This document shows, one piece after another, positions 43,804 through 55,417 of a stretch of DNA of 64,000 nt. The notes beneath the pieces are model-generated. The model saw only the letters and a list, made by a program, of their open reading frames with translations. It did not search any database and was not told the origin of the DNA. Origin of the DNA: Micromonospora echinofusca (GTDB taxonomy: Bacteria; Actinomycetota; Actinomycetes; Mycobacteriales; Micromonosporaceae); NCBI RefSeq assembly GCF_900091445.1, contig NZ_LT607733.1:2620501-2684500 (forward strand). Reading direction: 5' to 3'. The position numbers and the translations under genes are program-made. Each line of letters opens with the position of its first letter. Within the stretch, counting starts at the first letter, position 1.

Positions 43804-44982
43804 TCACTTGAAGGCGGCGTGACCCGTCAGCACCTGCCCGATGATCAGCTGATGCACCTCGGACGTGCCCTCGTAGGTGAGCACGGACTCGAGGTTGGCC
43901 GAGTGCCGGATGACCGGGTAGTCGAGGGTGATCCCGGCCGCGCCGAGGATCGCGCGGCACTCGCGGGCGATGGCGATGGACTCCCGCACGCTGTTGAGCT
44001 TGCCCAGGCTGATCTGCCGGTGGTCGAGGGTGCCGGCGTCCTTCAGCGCGCCGATCTGCAACGCCAGCAGCATCCCCTTGCCCAGTTCCAGCCCCATGTC
44101 GGCGAGCTTGAGCTGGGTGGCCTGGTACGCGGCCAGCGGCTTGTCGAAGATCTGCCGGCTGCGGGCGTACGCGATCGTCGTCTCCAGGCAGTCGTGGGCC
44201 GCGCCCAGCGCCCCGAACACGATGCCGAAGCGGGCCTCGTTGAGGCACGACAGCGGCCCGGACAGGCCGGCGGCCTCCGGCAGCATCGCGTCGGCGGGCA
44301 GCCGCACGTCGTCGAGGACGAGTTCCGAGGTCACCGAGGCGCGCAGGGAGAGCTTGCGGGTGATCTCGGGGGCGGTGAAGCCGGGGGTGCCGGCGGGGAC
44401 GAGGAAGCCGCGTACGCCCTCGTCGGTGCGGGCCCACACCACGGCGACGTCCGCGACGGAGCCGTTCGTGATCCACATCTTGGTGCCGTTGAGCACCCAG
44501 TCGTCCCCGTCGCGGCGGGCCCTGGTGCGCATCCCGGCCGGGTCGGAGCCGAAGTCCGGTTCGGTCAGGCCGAAGCAGCCGATCGCCTCACCGGCGGCCA
44601 TCCGGGGCAGCCACTGCTGCTTCTGCTCCTCGGAGCCGAAGCGCCAGATGGCGTACATGGCGAGCGATCCCTGCACCGAGACCAGGGAGCGCAGCCCCGA
44701 GTCGCCCGCCTCCAGTTCGAAACAGGCCAGCCCGTACGCGACGGCGGAGGTGCCGGCGCAGCCGTAGCCGCTGAGGTGCATGCCGAGCACGCCGAGTTCG
44801 CCGAGTTCGCGGGCCAGCTCCCGTACGGGCAGGCGGCCCTGCTCGTACCAGGTGGCGATCTCCGGCCGGATCCGCCGGTCGACGAAGCCACGGACGGCGG
44901 CCTGGAGGTCCCGGGTGTCGTCGTCGATCAGGGCGTCGACGCCGAAGTACGCGAGCGCGGGCGAGGGGATGGACAGGGTCAC
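43804..44982 (-). CDS. Acyl-CoA dehydrogenase, glutaryl-CoA-dehydrogenase-like
   Basis: A 392-residue FAD enzyme. It has the acyl-CoA dehydrogenase motifs GCFGLTEPDFGSDPAGM (FAD/substrate loop) and WITNGSVADVAVVWA, and the catalytic base Glu371 in TYEGTSEVHQ. Sequence order and YEGT context are most like glutaryl-CoA dehydrogenases, which oxidise and decarboxylate glutaryl-CoA to crotonyl-CoA; the substrate arginine of that family should be checked by alignment. GTG 44982 has GGAGGAAA upstream and overlaps the preceding stop (GTGA). It is last in a five-gene minus-strand operon (ABC ATPases, aldehyde and hydroxyacid dehydrogenases). Confidence 0.9.
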   Translation of the reverse strand: MTLSIPSPALAYFGVDALIDDDTRDLQAAVRGFVDRRIRPEIATWYEQGRLPVRELARELGELGVLGMHLSGYGCAGTSAVAYGLACFELEAGDSGLRSLVSVQGSLAMYAIWRFGSEEQKQQWLPRMAAGEAIGCFGLTEPDFGSDPAGMRTRARRDGDDWVLNGTKMWITNGSVADVAVVWARTDEGVRGFLVPAGTPGFTAPEITRKLSLRASVTSELVLDDVRLPADAMLPEAAGLSGPLSCLNEARFGIVFGALGAAHDCLETTIAYARSRQIFDKPLAAYQATQLKLADMGLELGKGMLLALQIGALKDAGTLDHRQISLGKLNSVRESIAIARECRAILGAAGITLDYPVIRHSANLESVLTYEGTSEVHQLIIGQVLTGHAAFK

Positions 44983-45935
44983 GGTTGATTTCCTCCCGGG
45001 GCTTGCAGGTGCGCGATCACGCTACGCGCGACGGCGACGGCCATCGAGTCCAGCGCGTCGTGGGTCATCGCCGCCATGTGCGGGGTGGCGAAGACCCGCC
45101 GATGGTGCAGGAGCGGATCGTCGGGGCGGGGCGGCTCGGGCGCGAAGACGTCCACCGCGTAGCCCCGCAGCCGCCCGGCGTCGAGCGCGGCGAGTACGGC
45201 CCCGCTGTCCACGACCCCGGCCCGCGCGGTGTTGACCAGCAGGGCGTCCGGCCGCATCCGGGCGAGCGCGGCGGCGCCGATCAGGCCGGTCGTCTGCGGG
45301 GTCTGGGGCACGTGCAGGCTCACCACGTCGGCCTCGCGCAGCAGGTCGTCCAGCGCGACGAGGCGTACCCCCGGGGGCGGGGTGGCCGTCGCGACGTCGT
45401 ACCCGATCACGTTCATGCCCAGGCCCTGGGCGCGGGTCGCGACGCCCCGGCCGATCGCGCCGAGCCCGACGAGGCCCAGGGTGCGGCCGGCCAGCATGGT
45501 CCCGGTGAGCCCGGCCGCGACGACCGCCGACGGCAGCGACCGGCCGGCCGGGAAGGCGCCCCGGGCCAACGACGCGGCGGCCGACGGCGCCTGCCGGGCG
45601 AGGGTGAGGGCGGCCAGGATGACGAACTCGGCGACCGATTCGGCGTTGGCGCCCGGCGTGCTGACCACCGGGATGCCCAGGCGGTCGGCGGCGGCGAGGT
45701 CGATGCCGTCCAGCCCGGCGCCGTGGCGGCCGACGACCCTGAGCCGGCGGCCCGCTTCGAGCATGCCGGCAGTCACCGGAGAGGAGCGCACCACGAGGGC
45801 GTCGGCGGTGGTCAGTGGCCCGGCGGCGAGCGTCGCCGGGTCGGTGGCGTGGGCGACGTGCACCTCGCCCGCTGCCCGCAGCAGCTCCATGCCGGCCGCG
45901 GCGATCGGCTCGGTGAGCAGGATCTTCGGTGTCAT
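44979..45935 (-). CDS. D-2-hydroxyacid dehydrogenase (SerA/phosphoglycerate-dehydrogenase-like)
   Basis: A 318-residue NAD(P)-dependent dehydrogenase. It has the substrate-domain motif RHGAGLDGIDLAAADRLGI, the nucleotide motif GLVGLGAIGRGVA (about 151-163), the catalytic Arg in VNTARAGVVD, Glu in VFAPEPPR and His in FATPHMAAMT. All three catalytic residues are present. Substrate could be a D-2-hydroxy acid or 2-oxo acid; the SerA-like look is not enough to say serine synthesis. ATG 45935 has GAGGACG upstream. Between the aldehyde dehydrogenase and acyl-CoA dehydrogenase genes in one operon. Confidence 0.9.
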   Translation of the reverse strand: MTPKILLTEPIAAAGMELLRAAGEVHVAHATDPATLAAGPLTTADALVVRSSPVTAGMLEAGRRLRVVGRHGAGLDGIDLAAADRLGIPVVSTPGANAESVAEFVILAALTLARQAPSAAASLARGAFPAGRSLPSAVVAAGLTGTMLAGRTLGLVGLGAIGRGVATRAQGLGMNVIGYDVATATPPPGVRLVALDDLLREADVVSLHVPQTPQTTGLIGAAALARMRPDALLVNTARAGVVDSGAVLAALDAGRLRGYAVDVFAPEPPRPDDPLLHHRRVFATPHMAAMTHDALDSMAVAVARSVIAHLQAPGGNQP

Positions 45936-45942
45936 GGCGTCC

Positions 45943-47375
45943 TCACCAGCCGGTGTAGCAGGTCACCGGTACGGAGTAGAAGTCCCGCGCGTAGCCGCCC
46001 TGCTCCCGAGGCCCGTGGTTGGAGGCGCCGGTGCCGCCGAAGGGCAGGTGCAGCTCGGTGCCGGCGGTGGGCAGGTTGACCGAGACGATGCCGGCGCGGG
46101 CGTCGCGTTTGAACCGTTCGGCCGCCGACAGCGACGTGGTCACGATGCCGGCGGAGAGCCCGTAGTCGGTGTCGCCGGCGACGCTGATTGCCTCGTCGAG
46201 GTCGTCGACCTCGATCACGCAGGAGACCGGGCCGAAGATCTCCTCCCGGGCCAACCGCATGTCGTTGCGTGCGCCGGCGAAGAGGGTGGGCCGCATGAAC
46301 TGGCCCTCGTCCGGTTGGTGCGTCCCGCCGGCCACCACCCTCGCGCCCTCGTCGCGCCCGATCCGGACGTAGTCGAGGTTCTGGGCGAGCTGTTCGGGGC
46401 TCACCACCGGGCCCAGCTCGCTGCGGGGGTCGAGTGGGTCGCCGACCCGCAGCGCGCCGGCCGCCGCGGCCAGCGCGTCGACGAACCGGTCGTGGATGCC
46501 CGCCTGCACGATCAGTCGGCTCGACGCCGTACAGCGCTGGCCGGTGCTGAAGAAGCTGCCGTCCAGGGCGCAGCGCACCGCGACCTCCAGATCGGCGTCG
46601 TCGAGCACGACGAGGGGGTTCTTGCCACCCATCTCCAGCTGGAACCGCTTGTTGCCGTGCGCGAGGCACTGCCGTGCCACGTGGCCGCCGGTGCCGGTGC
46701 CTCCGGTGAAGGAGACGCCGTCGATCCCGGCCGAGGTCAGCAGTTCCTCGCCGACGACCCGCCCGGCGCCCATGACGAGATTGAACACGCCGGGCGGCAG
46801 CGCGGATCCGGCGATGATCCGGGCGAGTTCCCCGGCCGAGGCGGTGACCAGTTCGGCGGGTTTGAGCACGACCGCGTTGCCGTAGGCGAGCGCGGGCGCG
46901 ACCTTCCAGGCCGGGATGGCGAGGGGGTAGTTCCAGGGTGTGATGATCCCGATCACGCCCAGCGGGCGGCGCCGGACCTCGGCGTGGACGCCGGGGCGAG
47001 TGGAGGAGTAGACCTCGCCCTGCGGTTGCAGCAGTTGGTGGGCGTAGTAGCGGAAGGTCTGGCCGGCGCGGCTGACCTCTCCGCGCGCCTCGCTGAGCAG
47101 CTTGCCCTCCTCCCGCGAGAGCAGGACCGCGAGTTCCTCGGTGCGGCGCAGGATGGTGGTGCCGATGTCGTCTAGGACGGCCATACGGGACCCGACGGGT
47201 TGGCTGGCCCAGCCGGGCTGCGCACGGCGGGCGGCGTCGATCGCCGCGCGGGCGGTGTCCCGGTCGGCCACGGCGTACTCGCTGACGATCTCGCCGGGGC
47301 GGGCGGGGTTGCCGTTGGACCGGCGTTCCCCGTCGACCCACTCGCCGTCGACGAGGTTGAGATGCACGGTCACGC

Positions 47376-47379
<4 letters not shown>
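45943..47379 (-). CDS. Aldehyde dehydrogenase, 2-oxoglutarate-semialdehyde-dehydrogenase-like
   Basis: A 478-residue NAD(P)-dependent aldehyde dehydrogenase. The catalytic Cys283 is in FFSTGQRCTASS, and Glu249 in FQLEMGGKNPLVVLDDADLE is the general base. ITPWNYPLAIPAWKVAPALA (about 146-165) is the standard coenzyme region. The FFSTGQRCTASSRLIV context is typical of 2-oxoglutarate-semialdehyde dehydrogenases, but related semialdehydes are possible. ATG 47379 overlaps the stop of the upstream ABC gene (ATGA); the next gene starts eight bases before this one ends. It probably finishes oxidation of a carbon chain released from the imported compound. Confidence 0.9.
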
Positions 47380-49465
<2,086 letters not shown>

Positions 49466-49519
49466 CGAACCCACCCCGCAGTCTGGACGCTTTACGTCGC
49501 CATTCGTCAACCAGGAGTG

Positions 49520-49563
49520 TTGCACAGACGATGTTCGTCGTCTAGGCTCCCGACAGCGACGAA
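49520..49563 (+). promoter_or_regulatory. lrp promoter with 13-base palindromic operator
   Basis: TTGCAC (49520-49525), 17 bases, TAGGCT (49543-49548). Inside the spacer lies GACGAT-G-TTCGTC (49527-49539), one mismatch from the perfect palindromes at 5078 and 59357. A further half-site GACGAA (49558-49563) lies just after the expected start near 49555, and TTCGTC (49503-49508) lies upstream. The layout fits autoregulation by the Lrp protein and co-control of the divergent operon. Confidence 0.65.
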
Positions 49564-49592
49564 TACCGCCATCAAGTGAAGTTGGAGCAACG

Positions 49593-50123
49593 TTGGCATC
49601 CAAGAGCTCGATCGAAAAAGATCGCAGCATCATCCGGGAACTCGTCCAGGACCCGCGACAGACGAACGTGGCGCTGGCCGCCAAGGTCGGACTGTCGGAA
49701 GGGTCGGTCCGACGACGGATGGAAAGGTTGATCGCGGACGGGCAGTTGCAGTTCGCCGCGATTCCCAGCGCCGCGTTCATGGGGCGTCCGGTGCACACAC
49801 TCTTCGAGATCCAGAGTGCGCCGGGCAGCACCGACCAGCTCATCGACAAGCTCGCGGGCATGCCCGAGATCGCGTACGTCTACCACGTGACCGGGCAGTT
49901 CGACGTCATCGCCGTCGGCTACTTCGCCTCCAGCAACGCCATGCGCCGGTTCTGGACGGAGCGGCTGGGCCACCTCGACGGGGTGATGGAGAGCCGCTCG
50001 GTGATGGTGCTGCGGGTCGCCAAGCGTGCGCACGAGTGGGCCCGCGACATCGCTGTCACCGGCGACGAGGAGTCCGCCCGGGACGCGAGCTCGGATCCTG
50101 GCGCGCCCGGTTCTGAAGTCTGA
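49593..50123 (+). CDS. Lrp/AsnC family transcriptional regulator
   Basis: A 176-residue regulator. HTH at about 24-52 (TNVALAAKVGLSEGSVRRRM), then a RAM/Lrp ligand-binding domain (about 66-150, with VYHVTGQFDVIAVGYFASSN). The TTG start at 49593 is the only in-frame start; TGGAG lies about six bases upstream. It is the central gene of the island: the ABC ATPase operon diverges from it and the permease-E1 operon follows after 21 bases. It probably senses an amino or oxo acid derived from the imported compound and acts through the GACGAA-N-TTCGTC sites. Confidence 0.92.
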   Translation: MASKSSIEKDRSIIRELVQDPRQTNVALAAKVGLSEGSVRRRMERLIADGQLQFAAIPSAAFMGRPVHTLFEIQSAPGSTDQLIDKLAGMPEIAYVYHVTGQFDVIAVGYFASSNAMRRFWTERLGHLDGVMESRSVMVLRVAKRAHEWARDIAVTGDEESARDASSDPGAPGSEV

Positions 50124-50144
50124 CCAGACCGAAAGAGGCAAGAC

Positions 50145-51092
50145 ATGCTGCGCATCACGCTGATCCGCCTTGTATCGGTTATTCCGGTCCTGTTCGGGAT
50201 CTCGGTGATCTCGTTCCTGGTGATCCGCATGATCCCCGGCGACGTGATCAGCTCGATCATGGGGCAGGACTTCGGCGACCCCGCGATCGAGGCGGAGATG
50301 CGCCGCTACTTCGGGCTGGACATGCCCGTGTACGAACAGTTCGTGCGGTGGTTGGGCGCCCTCCTGCAGGGCGACCTCGGCACCTCGATGCGCACCGGTC
50401 AGCCGGTGCTCGAAGAGATCATGCAGCGCTTCCCGTCCACGCTGTTGCTGGCCGTGTCGGCGCTGCTGGTCTCGATCCTCATCTCGATCCCGCTCGGTGT
50501 GCTCAGCGCCACCAAGCGCAACGGCCTGCTCGACGCCAGCACCCGGGTCGCGTCGCTCATCGGGCTGTCGTTGCCGAACTTCTGGCTCGGCATCCTGTTG
50601 GTGTACGTCTTCTCGGTCTCGCTGGGCTGGCTGCCGTCACAGGGCGCCGGGGAGGGCGAGGGCTTCCTGGGCAGCCTGAAGTACCTCGTCCTCCCCTCGG
50701 TCACCCTCGGCGCCAGCCTCGCGGCGATCAGCATGCGGATGACCCGGTCCAGCATGCTGGAGGTGCTCAACCAGGACTACGTCCGCACCGCCCGCGCCAA
50801 GGGGCTGGGCGAACGCGGGGTCATGGTCCGGCACGCCCTGCGCAACTCGCTGATCCCGGTGGTGACCGTGCTGGGCATCCAGGCCGGGGCGTTGCTGGGC
50901 GGCACGGTCATCGTGGAACAGGTCTTCGCCTGGCCGGGGCTCGGCACGATGGTCATCCGCGGGATCAGCCAGCGTGACTACCCCGTCGTCCAGGGGACCC
51001 TGCTCTTCCTGGCCTTCTTCTACGTCGTGGTCAACCTCCTCGTCGACCTGCTCTACACCTACCTGGATCCGAGGTTGCGCAGTGGTCACTGA
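50145..51092 (+). CDS. Dipeptide-type ABC permease, DppB/OppB type
   Basis: A 315-residue permease. It starts MLRITLIRLVSVIPVLFGIS, the usual first helix, followed by the outer loop with YFGLDMPVYEQFVRWLGALL and GDLGTSMRTGQPV. The inner EAA loop is QDYVRTARAKGLGERGVMVR (about 207-226). Six helices. ATG 50145 has GAAAGAGG upstream. The gene overlaps the next permease by 11 bases. Subunit of the island importer. Confidence 0.94.
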   Translation: MLRITLIRLVSVIPVLFGISVISFLVIRMIPGDVISSIMGQDFGDPAIEAEMRRYFGLDMPVYEQFVRWLGALLQGDLGTSMRTGQPVLEEIMQRFPSTLLLAVSALLVSILISIPLGVLSATKRNGLLDASTRVASLIGLSLPNFWLGILLVYVFSVSLGWLPSQGAGEGEGFLGSLKYLVLPSVTLGASLAAISMRMTRSSMLEVLNQDYVRTARAKGLGERGVMVRHALRNSLIPVVTVLGIQAGALLGGTVIVEQVFAWPGLGTMVIRGISQRDYPVVQGTLLFLAFFYVVVNLLVDLLYTYLDPRLRSGH

Positions 51093-52002
51093 AGTCGTTC
51101 CCGGCCGCCGCCAACGTCGCGGCGGGCAGCAGGGCGCCTCCCCGAAGTCTGTCGGGCGCCGCAGCGGGCACCTGCTGAGGTTGCTGGCGCGTGACAAGGT
51201 CGGCCTGGTCGGGCTGGTCATCGTGGTGCTGATGATCGCAGCCGCCGCGTTGGCCCCGCTGATCTCCCCGTACGACCCGACCGCGATGTCCGACCAGCGG
51301 CTCGCCCCGCCCGGCGGCGACTTCCCGCTCGGCGCCGACGAGGCCGGGCGCGACCTGCTCAGCCGGGCGCTCTACGGCGCGCGCACCTCGCTGACGGTGA
51401 GCCTGATCGTGGTGACCTGCGCCGGGGCCATCGGCGTCCTGCTGGGGCTGCTCGCCGGCTTCTACCGGGGCGTACTCGACGCGATCATCACCCCGGCGAC
51501 CGACATCATGTTCTCCTTCCCCACCCTGCTGCTGGCCCTCGCGGTCGTGGCCGCCCGCGGGCCGGGCACGGAGAACCTCGTCCTGGCCCTGGTCATCGTC
51601 TTCATCCCCAGCTTCGCCCGGATCGTGCGCGGCACCGCGATGTCGGTGCGCCGGGAGCCGTACGTGGAGTCGGGCCAGGCGGTCGGGCTGAGCAACACCC
51701 GGCTCATCCTCAAGTACATCCTGCCCAACTCGGTCGCCCCGATCGCGGTGCAGTTCACCACGAGCATCGCCTACGCGATCCTGATCGAGGCGTCCCTGGG
51801 CTACCTCGGGCTCGGTGTCCAGCCGCCCCAACCGTCCTGGGGCTCGATGCTCTCCAACGGCAAGTCCTTCATGGAGATGTCGGTCTGGCCGTCGGTCGTA
51901 CCCGGGGTCTGCATCATGATCGCCGTTCTCGGTTTCAACCTCCTGGGCGACACCCTTCGCGACGTTCTGGACCCGCGGTTGCGGGGCCGCTCCAGTCGCT
52001 GA
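51082..52002 (+). CDS. Dipeptide-type ABC permease, DppC/OppC type
   Basis: A 306-residue permease with the N-terminal OppC domain (LLARDKVGLVGLVIVVLMIA) and the DppC hallmark FPLGADEAGRDLLSRALYGA (about 83-102). The EAA loop is REPYVESGQAVGLSNTRLIL (about 191-210). GTG 51082 lies inside the end of the previous gene, with GAGG upstream, so the two are coupled. Pairs with the DppB-type subunit. Confidence 0.94.
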   Translation: MVTEVVPGRRQRRGGQQGASPKSVGRRSGHLLRLLARDKVGLVGLVIVVLMIAAAALAPLISPYDPTAMSDQRLAPPGGDFPLGADEAGRDLLSRALYGARTSLTVSLIVVTCAGAIGVLLGLLAGFYRGVLDAIITPATDIMFSFPTLLLALAVVAARGPGTENLVLALVIVFIPSFARIVRGTAMSVRREPYVESGQAVGLSNTRLILKYILPNSVAPIAVQFTTSIAYAILIEASLGYLGLGVQPPQPSWGSMLSNGKSFMEMSVWPSVVPGVCIMIAVLGFNLLGDTLRDVLDPRLRGRSSR

Positions 52003-52022
52003 CCCGCAAGGAGCACAACCGC

Positions 52023-54218
52023 GTGGAATCCATCGACGAGCACCTGGTCCGCCGCCTCACCGAGTGGTCCGCGGGTCAGCCACTGCCCGAGCAGACCTCC
52101 CCGGCCGTCGACGTGGACCCCGGCCTGGCGCTGGACTACCTCGACGCCCAGATCCAGAGCCGGCACCTCGACCTCGCGCTGCGCTGGTTGCAGGCCCGGC
52201 AGGAAGGGTTCTACACGATCGGCTCCAGCGGGCACGAGAGCAACGCCGCCGTCGCGCTGGCGCTGCGCCCGACCGATCCCGCCCTGCTGCACTACCGTTC
52301 CGGCGGCTTCTACGCCGCGCGGGCCGGTCAGGTCGCCGGCTCCACGCCGATCGCGGACGTGCTGCACTCGGCGGCGGCGTCCCGGCAGGACCCGATCTCC
52401 GGTGGTCGGCACAAGGTCTTCGGCCACCGGGACCTGAGAATCATCCCGCAGACGTCGACGATCGCCTCCCATTTGCCGCGGGCCATGGGCCTGGCGTTCG
52501 CACTCGACCGGGGCGTCACCGACACCGGATACCCGGCCGACGCCGTGGTGGTGTGCAGCTTCGGCGACGCCTCGGCCAACCACTCCACGGCGGCCGGCGC
52601 CCTCAACGCCGTGGGCTACAGCGCCCACCAGGGCATCCCGGTGCCGCTGCTGTTCGTCTGCGAGGACAACGGCATCGGCATCAGCACCCGTTCCCCCCGG
52701 GGCTGGGTGCGCCGGATGCTGTCGGCCCTGCCCGGCATCGACTACGCGTACGCCGACGGCACCGACCCCGCCGGCCTGCTGGCCACCGCGGCCGACGTGG
52801 CGCACCAGGTGCGTACCCAGCGCCGGCCCGCCGTGCTGCACCTGAGCACCGTACGGTTCATGGGCCACGCCGGTTCCGACGCCGAACTGGCCTACCGCAC
52901 CCGCGCGGAGATCCTCGCCGACCACGCCCGCGATCCGATCCTGGCGACAGCGGCCCTGCTCGCGCGGCGCGGGATGCTCAGCCCGGCCGAGACCCTCGAC
53001 CGCTACGAGCATTGCCGCAAGCGGGTGATGGAGCAGGCCGAGCTGATGCTGGGCCGGGTCGGGCGACTGGACGACCCGGCGGCGGTGACCGCACCGTTGA
53101 CCGCCCGGCGGGTGAACCGGGTCGGCGCTGCCGCGCGCCGCGCCGCTGCCGGGCGGGAGAGGGCGTTCGGCGGCAGGCCCCCCGAGTCTCGCGGCCCGCT
53201 CACCCTGGCCCAGTCGATCAACGCCGCCCTGCACGACGCGCTGCTGACCTGGCCGCAGGCTCAGGTCTTCGGCGAGGACGTGGCGCGCAAGGGCGGTGTC
53301 TACGGCGTCACCCGGGGGCTGCGGAAGGTCTTCGGGGCCAGCCGGGTCTTCGACACCCTCCTCGACGAACAGACCATCCTCGGGGTGGCGCTCGGCGGGG
53401 CCCTGGCCGGCACGCTGCCGATCCCGGAGATCCAGTACCTGGCCTACCTGCACAACGCGGAGGACCAGCTGCGCGGTGAGGCCGCGTCGCTGCGTTTCTT
53501 CTCCGACGGGCAGTACTCCAACGGCATGGTGGTGCGGATCGCCGGCCTGGCCTACCAGAAGGGGTTCGGCGGGCACTTCCACAACGACAACTCGGTGGCG
53601 GTGCTGCGGGACATCCCCGGGCTGGCCTTCGCGGTCGCCGCACACCCGGCCACCGCCCCCGCCCTGCTGCGCCAGTGTCTCGCCCTGGCCGAGCAGGAGG
53701 GGCGGGTGTGTGTCTTCCTGGAGCCGATCGCGCTCTACCACCGCCGTGACCTGCACACCGACGGCGACGGCGGCTGGCTCGCCGACTATCCGGAGCCGGC
53801 CGACTGGGCGGCGACGGAGAACCCGCTCGGCCAGGTGCGGACGGTGTGCGAGGGCACGGACCTGGCGATGGTCACCTTCGGCAACGGCGTTCCGATGAGC
53901 CTGCGGGTGGCCGCGACGCTGGCCCGGGAACGACAGGTCAGCACCCGGGTCATCGACCTGCAGTGGTTGTCGCCGCTGCCGGCCGTGAGCCTGCGCGCCG
54001 CGCTCGCCGGGATCTCGCGGGTGCTCGTCGTCGACGAGAGCCGCACCAGTGGTGGCGTCTCCGAGGCGGTGGTGGCCGCGCTGGTCGACTGCGGCTTCAC
54101 CGGCCGGATCTCGCGCGTCAACAGCGTCGACAGCTACGTCCCCCTGGGCCCGGCCGCCGACCAGGTGCTGTTGGGCGAGGACGACGTGCTGGCGGCGGCC
54201 CGCTCGTTGCTCGGGTGA
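52023..54218 (+). CDS. Fused alpha-beta E1 component of a 2-oxoacid dehydrogenase
   Basis: A 731-residue thiamine-diphosphate enzyme with alpha and beta chains in one polypeptide. The alpha part (about 40-355) has QARQEGFYTIGSSGHESNAA, the thiamine motif from GDA (Asp182) to Asn216 (EDNGIGIST), and SHLPRAMG. The beta part (about 395-731) has FGEDVARKGGVYGVTRGL, DTLLDEQTILGVALGGALAG and a C-terminal transketolase domain. Most like branched-chain (2-oxoisovalerate) E1. No E2 or E3 genes accompany it, so it must borrow them. GTG 52023 has AAGGAG upstream. It ends the lrp-permease operon. Confidence 0.91.
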   Translation: MESIDEHLVRRLTEWSAGQPLPEQTSPAVDVDPGLALDYLDAQIQSRHLDLALRWLQARQEGFYTIGSSGHESNAAVALALRPTDPALLHYRSGGFYAARAGQVAGSTPIADVLHSAAASRQDPISGGRHKVFGHRDLRIIPQTSTIASHLPRAMGLAFALDRGVTDTGYPADAVVVCSFGDASANHSTAAGALNAVGYSAHQGIPVPLLFVCEDNGIGISTRSPRGWVRRMLSALPGIDYAYADGTDPAGLLATAADVAHQVRTQRRPAVLHLSTVRFMGHAGSDAELAYRTRAEILADHARDPILATAALLARRGMLSPAETLDRYEHCRKRVMEQAELMLGRVGRLDDPAAVTAPLTARRVNRVGAAARRAAAGRERAFGGRPPESRGPLTLAQSINAALHDALLTWPQAQVFGEDVARKGGVYGVTRGLRKVFGASRVFDTLLDEQTILGVALGGALAGTLPIPEIQYLAYLHNAEDQLRGEAASLRFFSDGQYSNGMVVRIAGLAYQKGFGGHFHNDNSVAVLRDIPGLAFAVAAHPATAPALLRQCLALAEQEGRVCVFLEPIALYHRRDLHTDGDGGWLADYPEPADWAATENPLGQVRTVCEGTDLAMVTFGNGVPMSLRVAATLARERQVSTRVIDLQWLSPLPAVSLRAALAGISRVLVVDESRTSGGVSEAVVAALVDCGFTGRISRVNSVDSYVPLGPAADQVLLGEDDVLAAARSLLG

Positions 54219-54238
54219 TCCCGGCAGGACCGCAGGAC

Positions 54239-54276
54239 GCCGGCGGCCCACCCGATCGACCGGGTGGGCCGCCGGC
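54239..54276. terminator. Terminator after the E1 gene
   Basis: Perfect 16-bp stem GCCGGCGGCCCACCCG (54239-54254) with CGGGTGGGCCGCCGGC (54261-54276), loop ATCGAC, 21 bases after the E1 stop. Confidence 0.85.
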
Positions 54277-54373
54277 GCGTCTGCGGGACGCGTACGGCGT
54301 GTCCGCCCTGTCGAGCTGAGTCGTTGACGACACCAGGCGCCGCGTCCGCGCGGGCGGCAGCGGCCGGGCACGA

Positions 54374-54421
54374 CGTGAGGGCGGCGGAGCACCCGTATCC
54401 AGGTGCTCCGCCGCCCTCACG
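54374..54421. terminator. Terminator after the hydroxyacid dehydrogenase gene
   Basis: Perfect 20-bp stem CGTGAGGGCGGCGGAGCACC (54374-54393) with its complement (54402-54421), loop CGTATCCA, 16 bases beyond the minus-strand stop. With the hairpin at 54239 it separates two convergent operons. Confidence 0.85.
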
Positions 54422-54436
54422 ACGCGGGCGGGTCGG

Positions 54437-55417
54437 TCAGTACCCCAGCTCGGGCTGACGCTTCGTGCCGGTCAACGGCTCACCGGCCAGGTACAGGTCG
54501 AAGTTGGCGCAGAAGTCCGCGTAGAGCCGTTGCAGGTTGCCCGAACCCCGGAACGACGTGTGCGGGGTGACCGTCGTGCGGGGCAGCCCCCACAACCGGT
54601 GCTCCGGGGGCAGCGGCTCCTCCTCGAACACGTCGAGCACGGCACCGGCGATGCTGCCCTTCCGCATGGCGTCGACGAGGGCGTCCTCGACGACCAGCGC
54701 ACCCCGCCCGACGTTGACCAGGATGCCGGTCTCCTTCATCGCCGCGAAGCGCTCGGCGTCGAAGAAGTACCGGTTCTCCCTGGTCAGTGGCATGGCCAGC
54801 ACCACGGAGTCGGCCTCGGGCAGCAGCGCGAGGTGGTCGGCGAACGAGACCACCCGGTCAAAGCCCTCGGCGGGCGTACCCGCCCGGTTGACCCCGATCA
54901 CGGTGACGCCCAGGGCCCGGGCGCGCCAGGCCACCTCGCGCCCGATCCCGCCGGTGCCGAAGACCAGCATGGTGCTGCCGATGAGGTCCCGGCCGACGAT
55001 GCGCACCCACTCCCGGCGCTCCTGGGCCTCGCGCAGGTCGGGAAACGCCCGCTGGTGCAGCAGCACCGCACCGATGACGTACTCGGCGATCGGCACGTTG
55101 TAGGAGTTCCCGGAGCGGGTGTAGACCAGCCCCTCGTCGAGGCGGCGGCGCATGATGTCGCCGCCCACCCAGTCGAACCCGGCGGCGGTGATCTGGACCC
55201 AGCGCAGGCCGTCGCACTTGCTGAGCAGTTCGTCGAAGGTGTCCTCGTTCATCGCGCTGCGCAGGATCACCTCGGCGTCGAGGTACTCCGCACGTACCGG
55301 CTCGTCCTCCGGCACCGACGTGAACCGGCACTGTGGATAACGCTCGCGCAGCTGTGGCAGCAGTTCGGCCAGGTTCGGCGTGATCAGGACGTGGGGTCCC
55401 CCGGTGGCCACGGTCAT
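54437..55417 (-). CDS. D-2-hydroxyacid dehydrogenase
   Basis: A 326-residue NAD(P)-dependent dehydrogenase. Nucleotide motif MLVFGTGGIGREVAWRARAL (about 149-168), catalytic Arg in LVNVGRGALVVEDALVDAM, Glu in DVFEEEPLPPEHRLW and His in TVTPHTSFRG. The N-terminal domain differs clearly from the other hydroxyacid dehydrogenase of the island, so they probably have different substrates. ATG 55417 overlaps the tautomerase stop (ATGA). Last gene of the dipeptidase operon. It may reduce or oxidise the 2-oxo acid handled by E1. Confidence 0.9.
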   Translation of the reverse strand: MTVATGGPHVLITPNLAELLPQLRERYPQCRFTSVPEDEPVRAEYLDAEVILRSAMNEDTFDELLSKCDGLRWVQITAAGFDWVGGDIMRRRLDEGLVYTRSGNSYNVPIAEYVIGAVLLHQRAFPDLREAQERREWVRIVGRDLIGSTMLVFGTGGIGREVAWRARALGVTVIGVNRAGTPAEGFDRVVSFADHLALLPEADSVVLAMPLTRENRYFFDAERFAAMKETGILVNVGRGALVVEDALVDAMRKGSIAGAVLDVFEEEPLPPEHRLWGLPRTTVTPHTSFRGSGNLQRLYADFCANFDLYLAGEPLTGTKRQPELGY

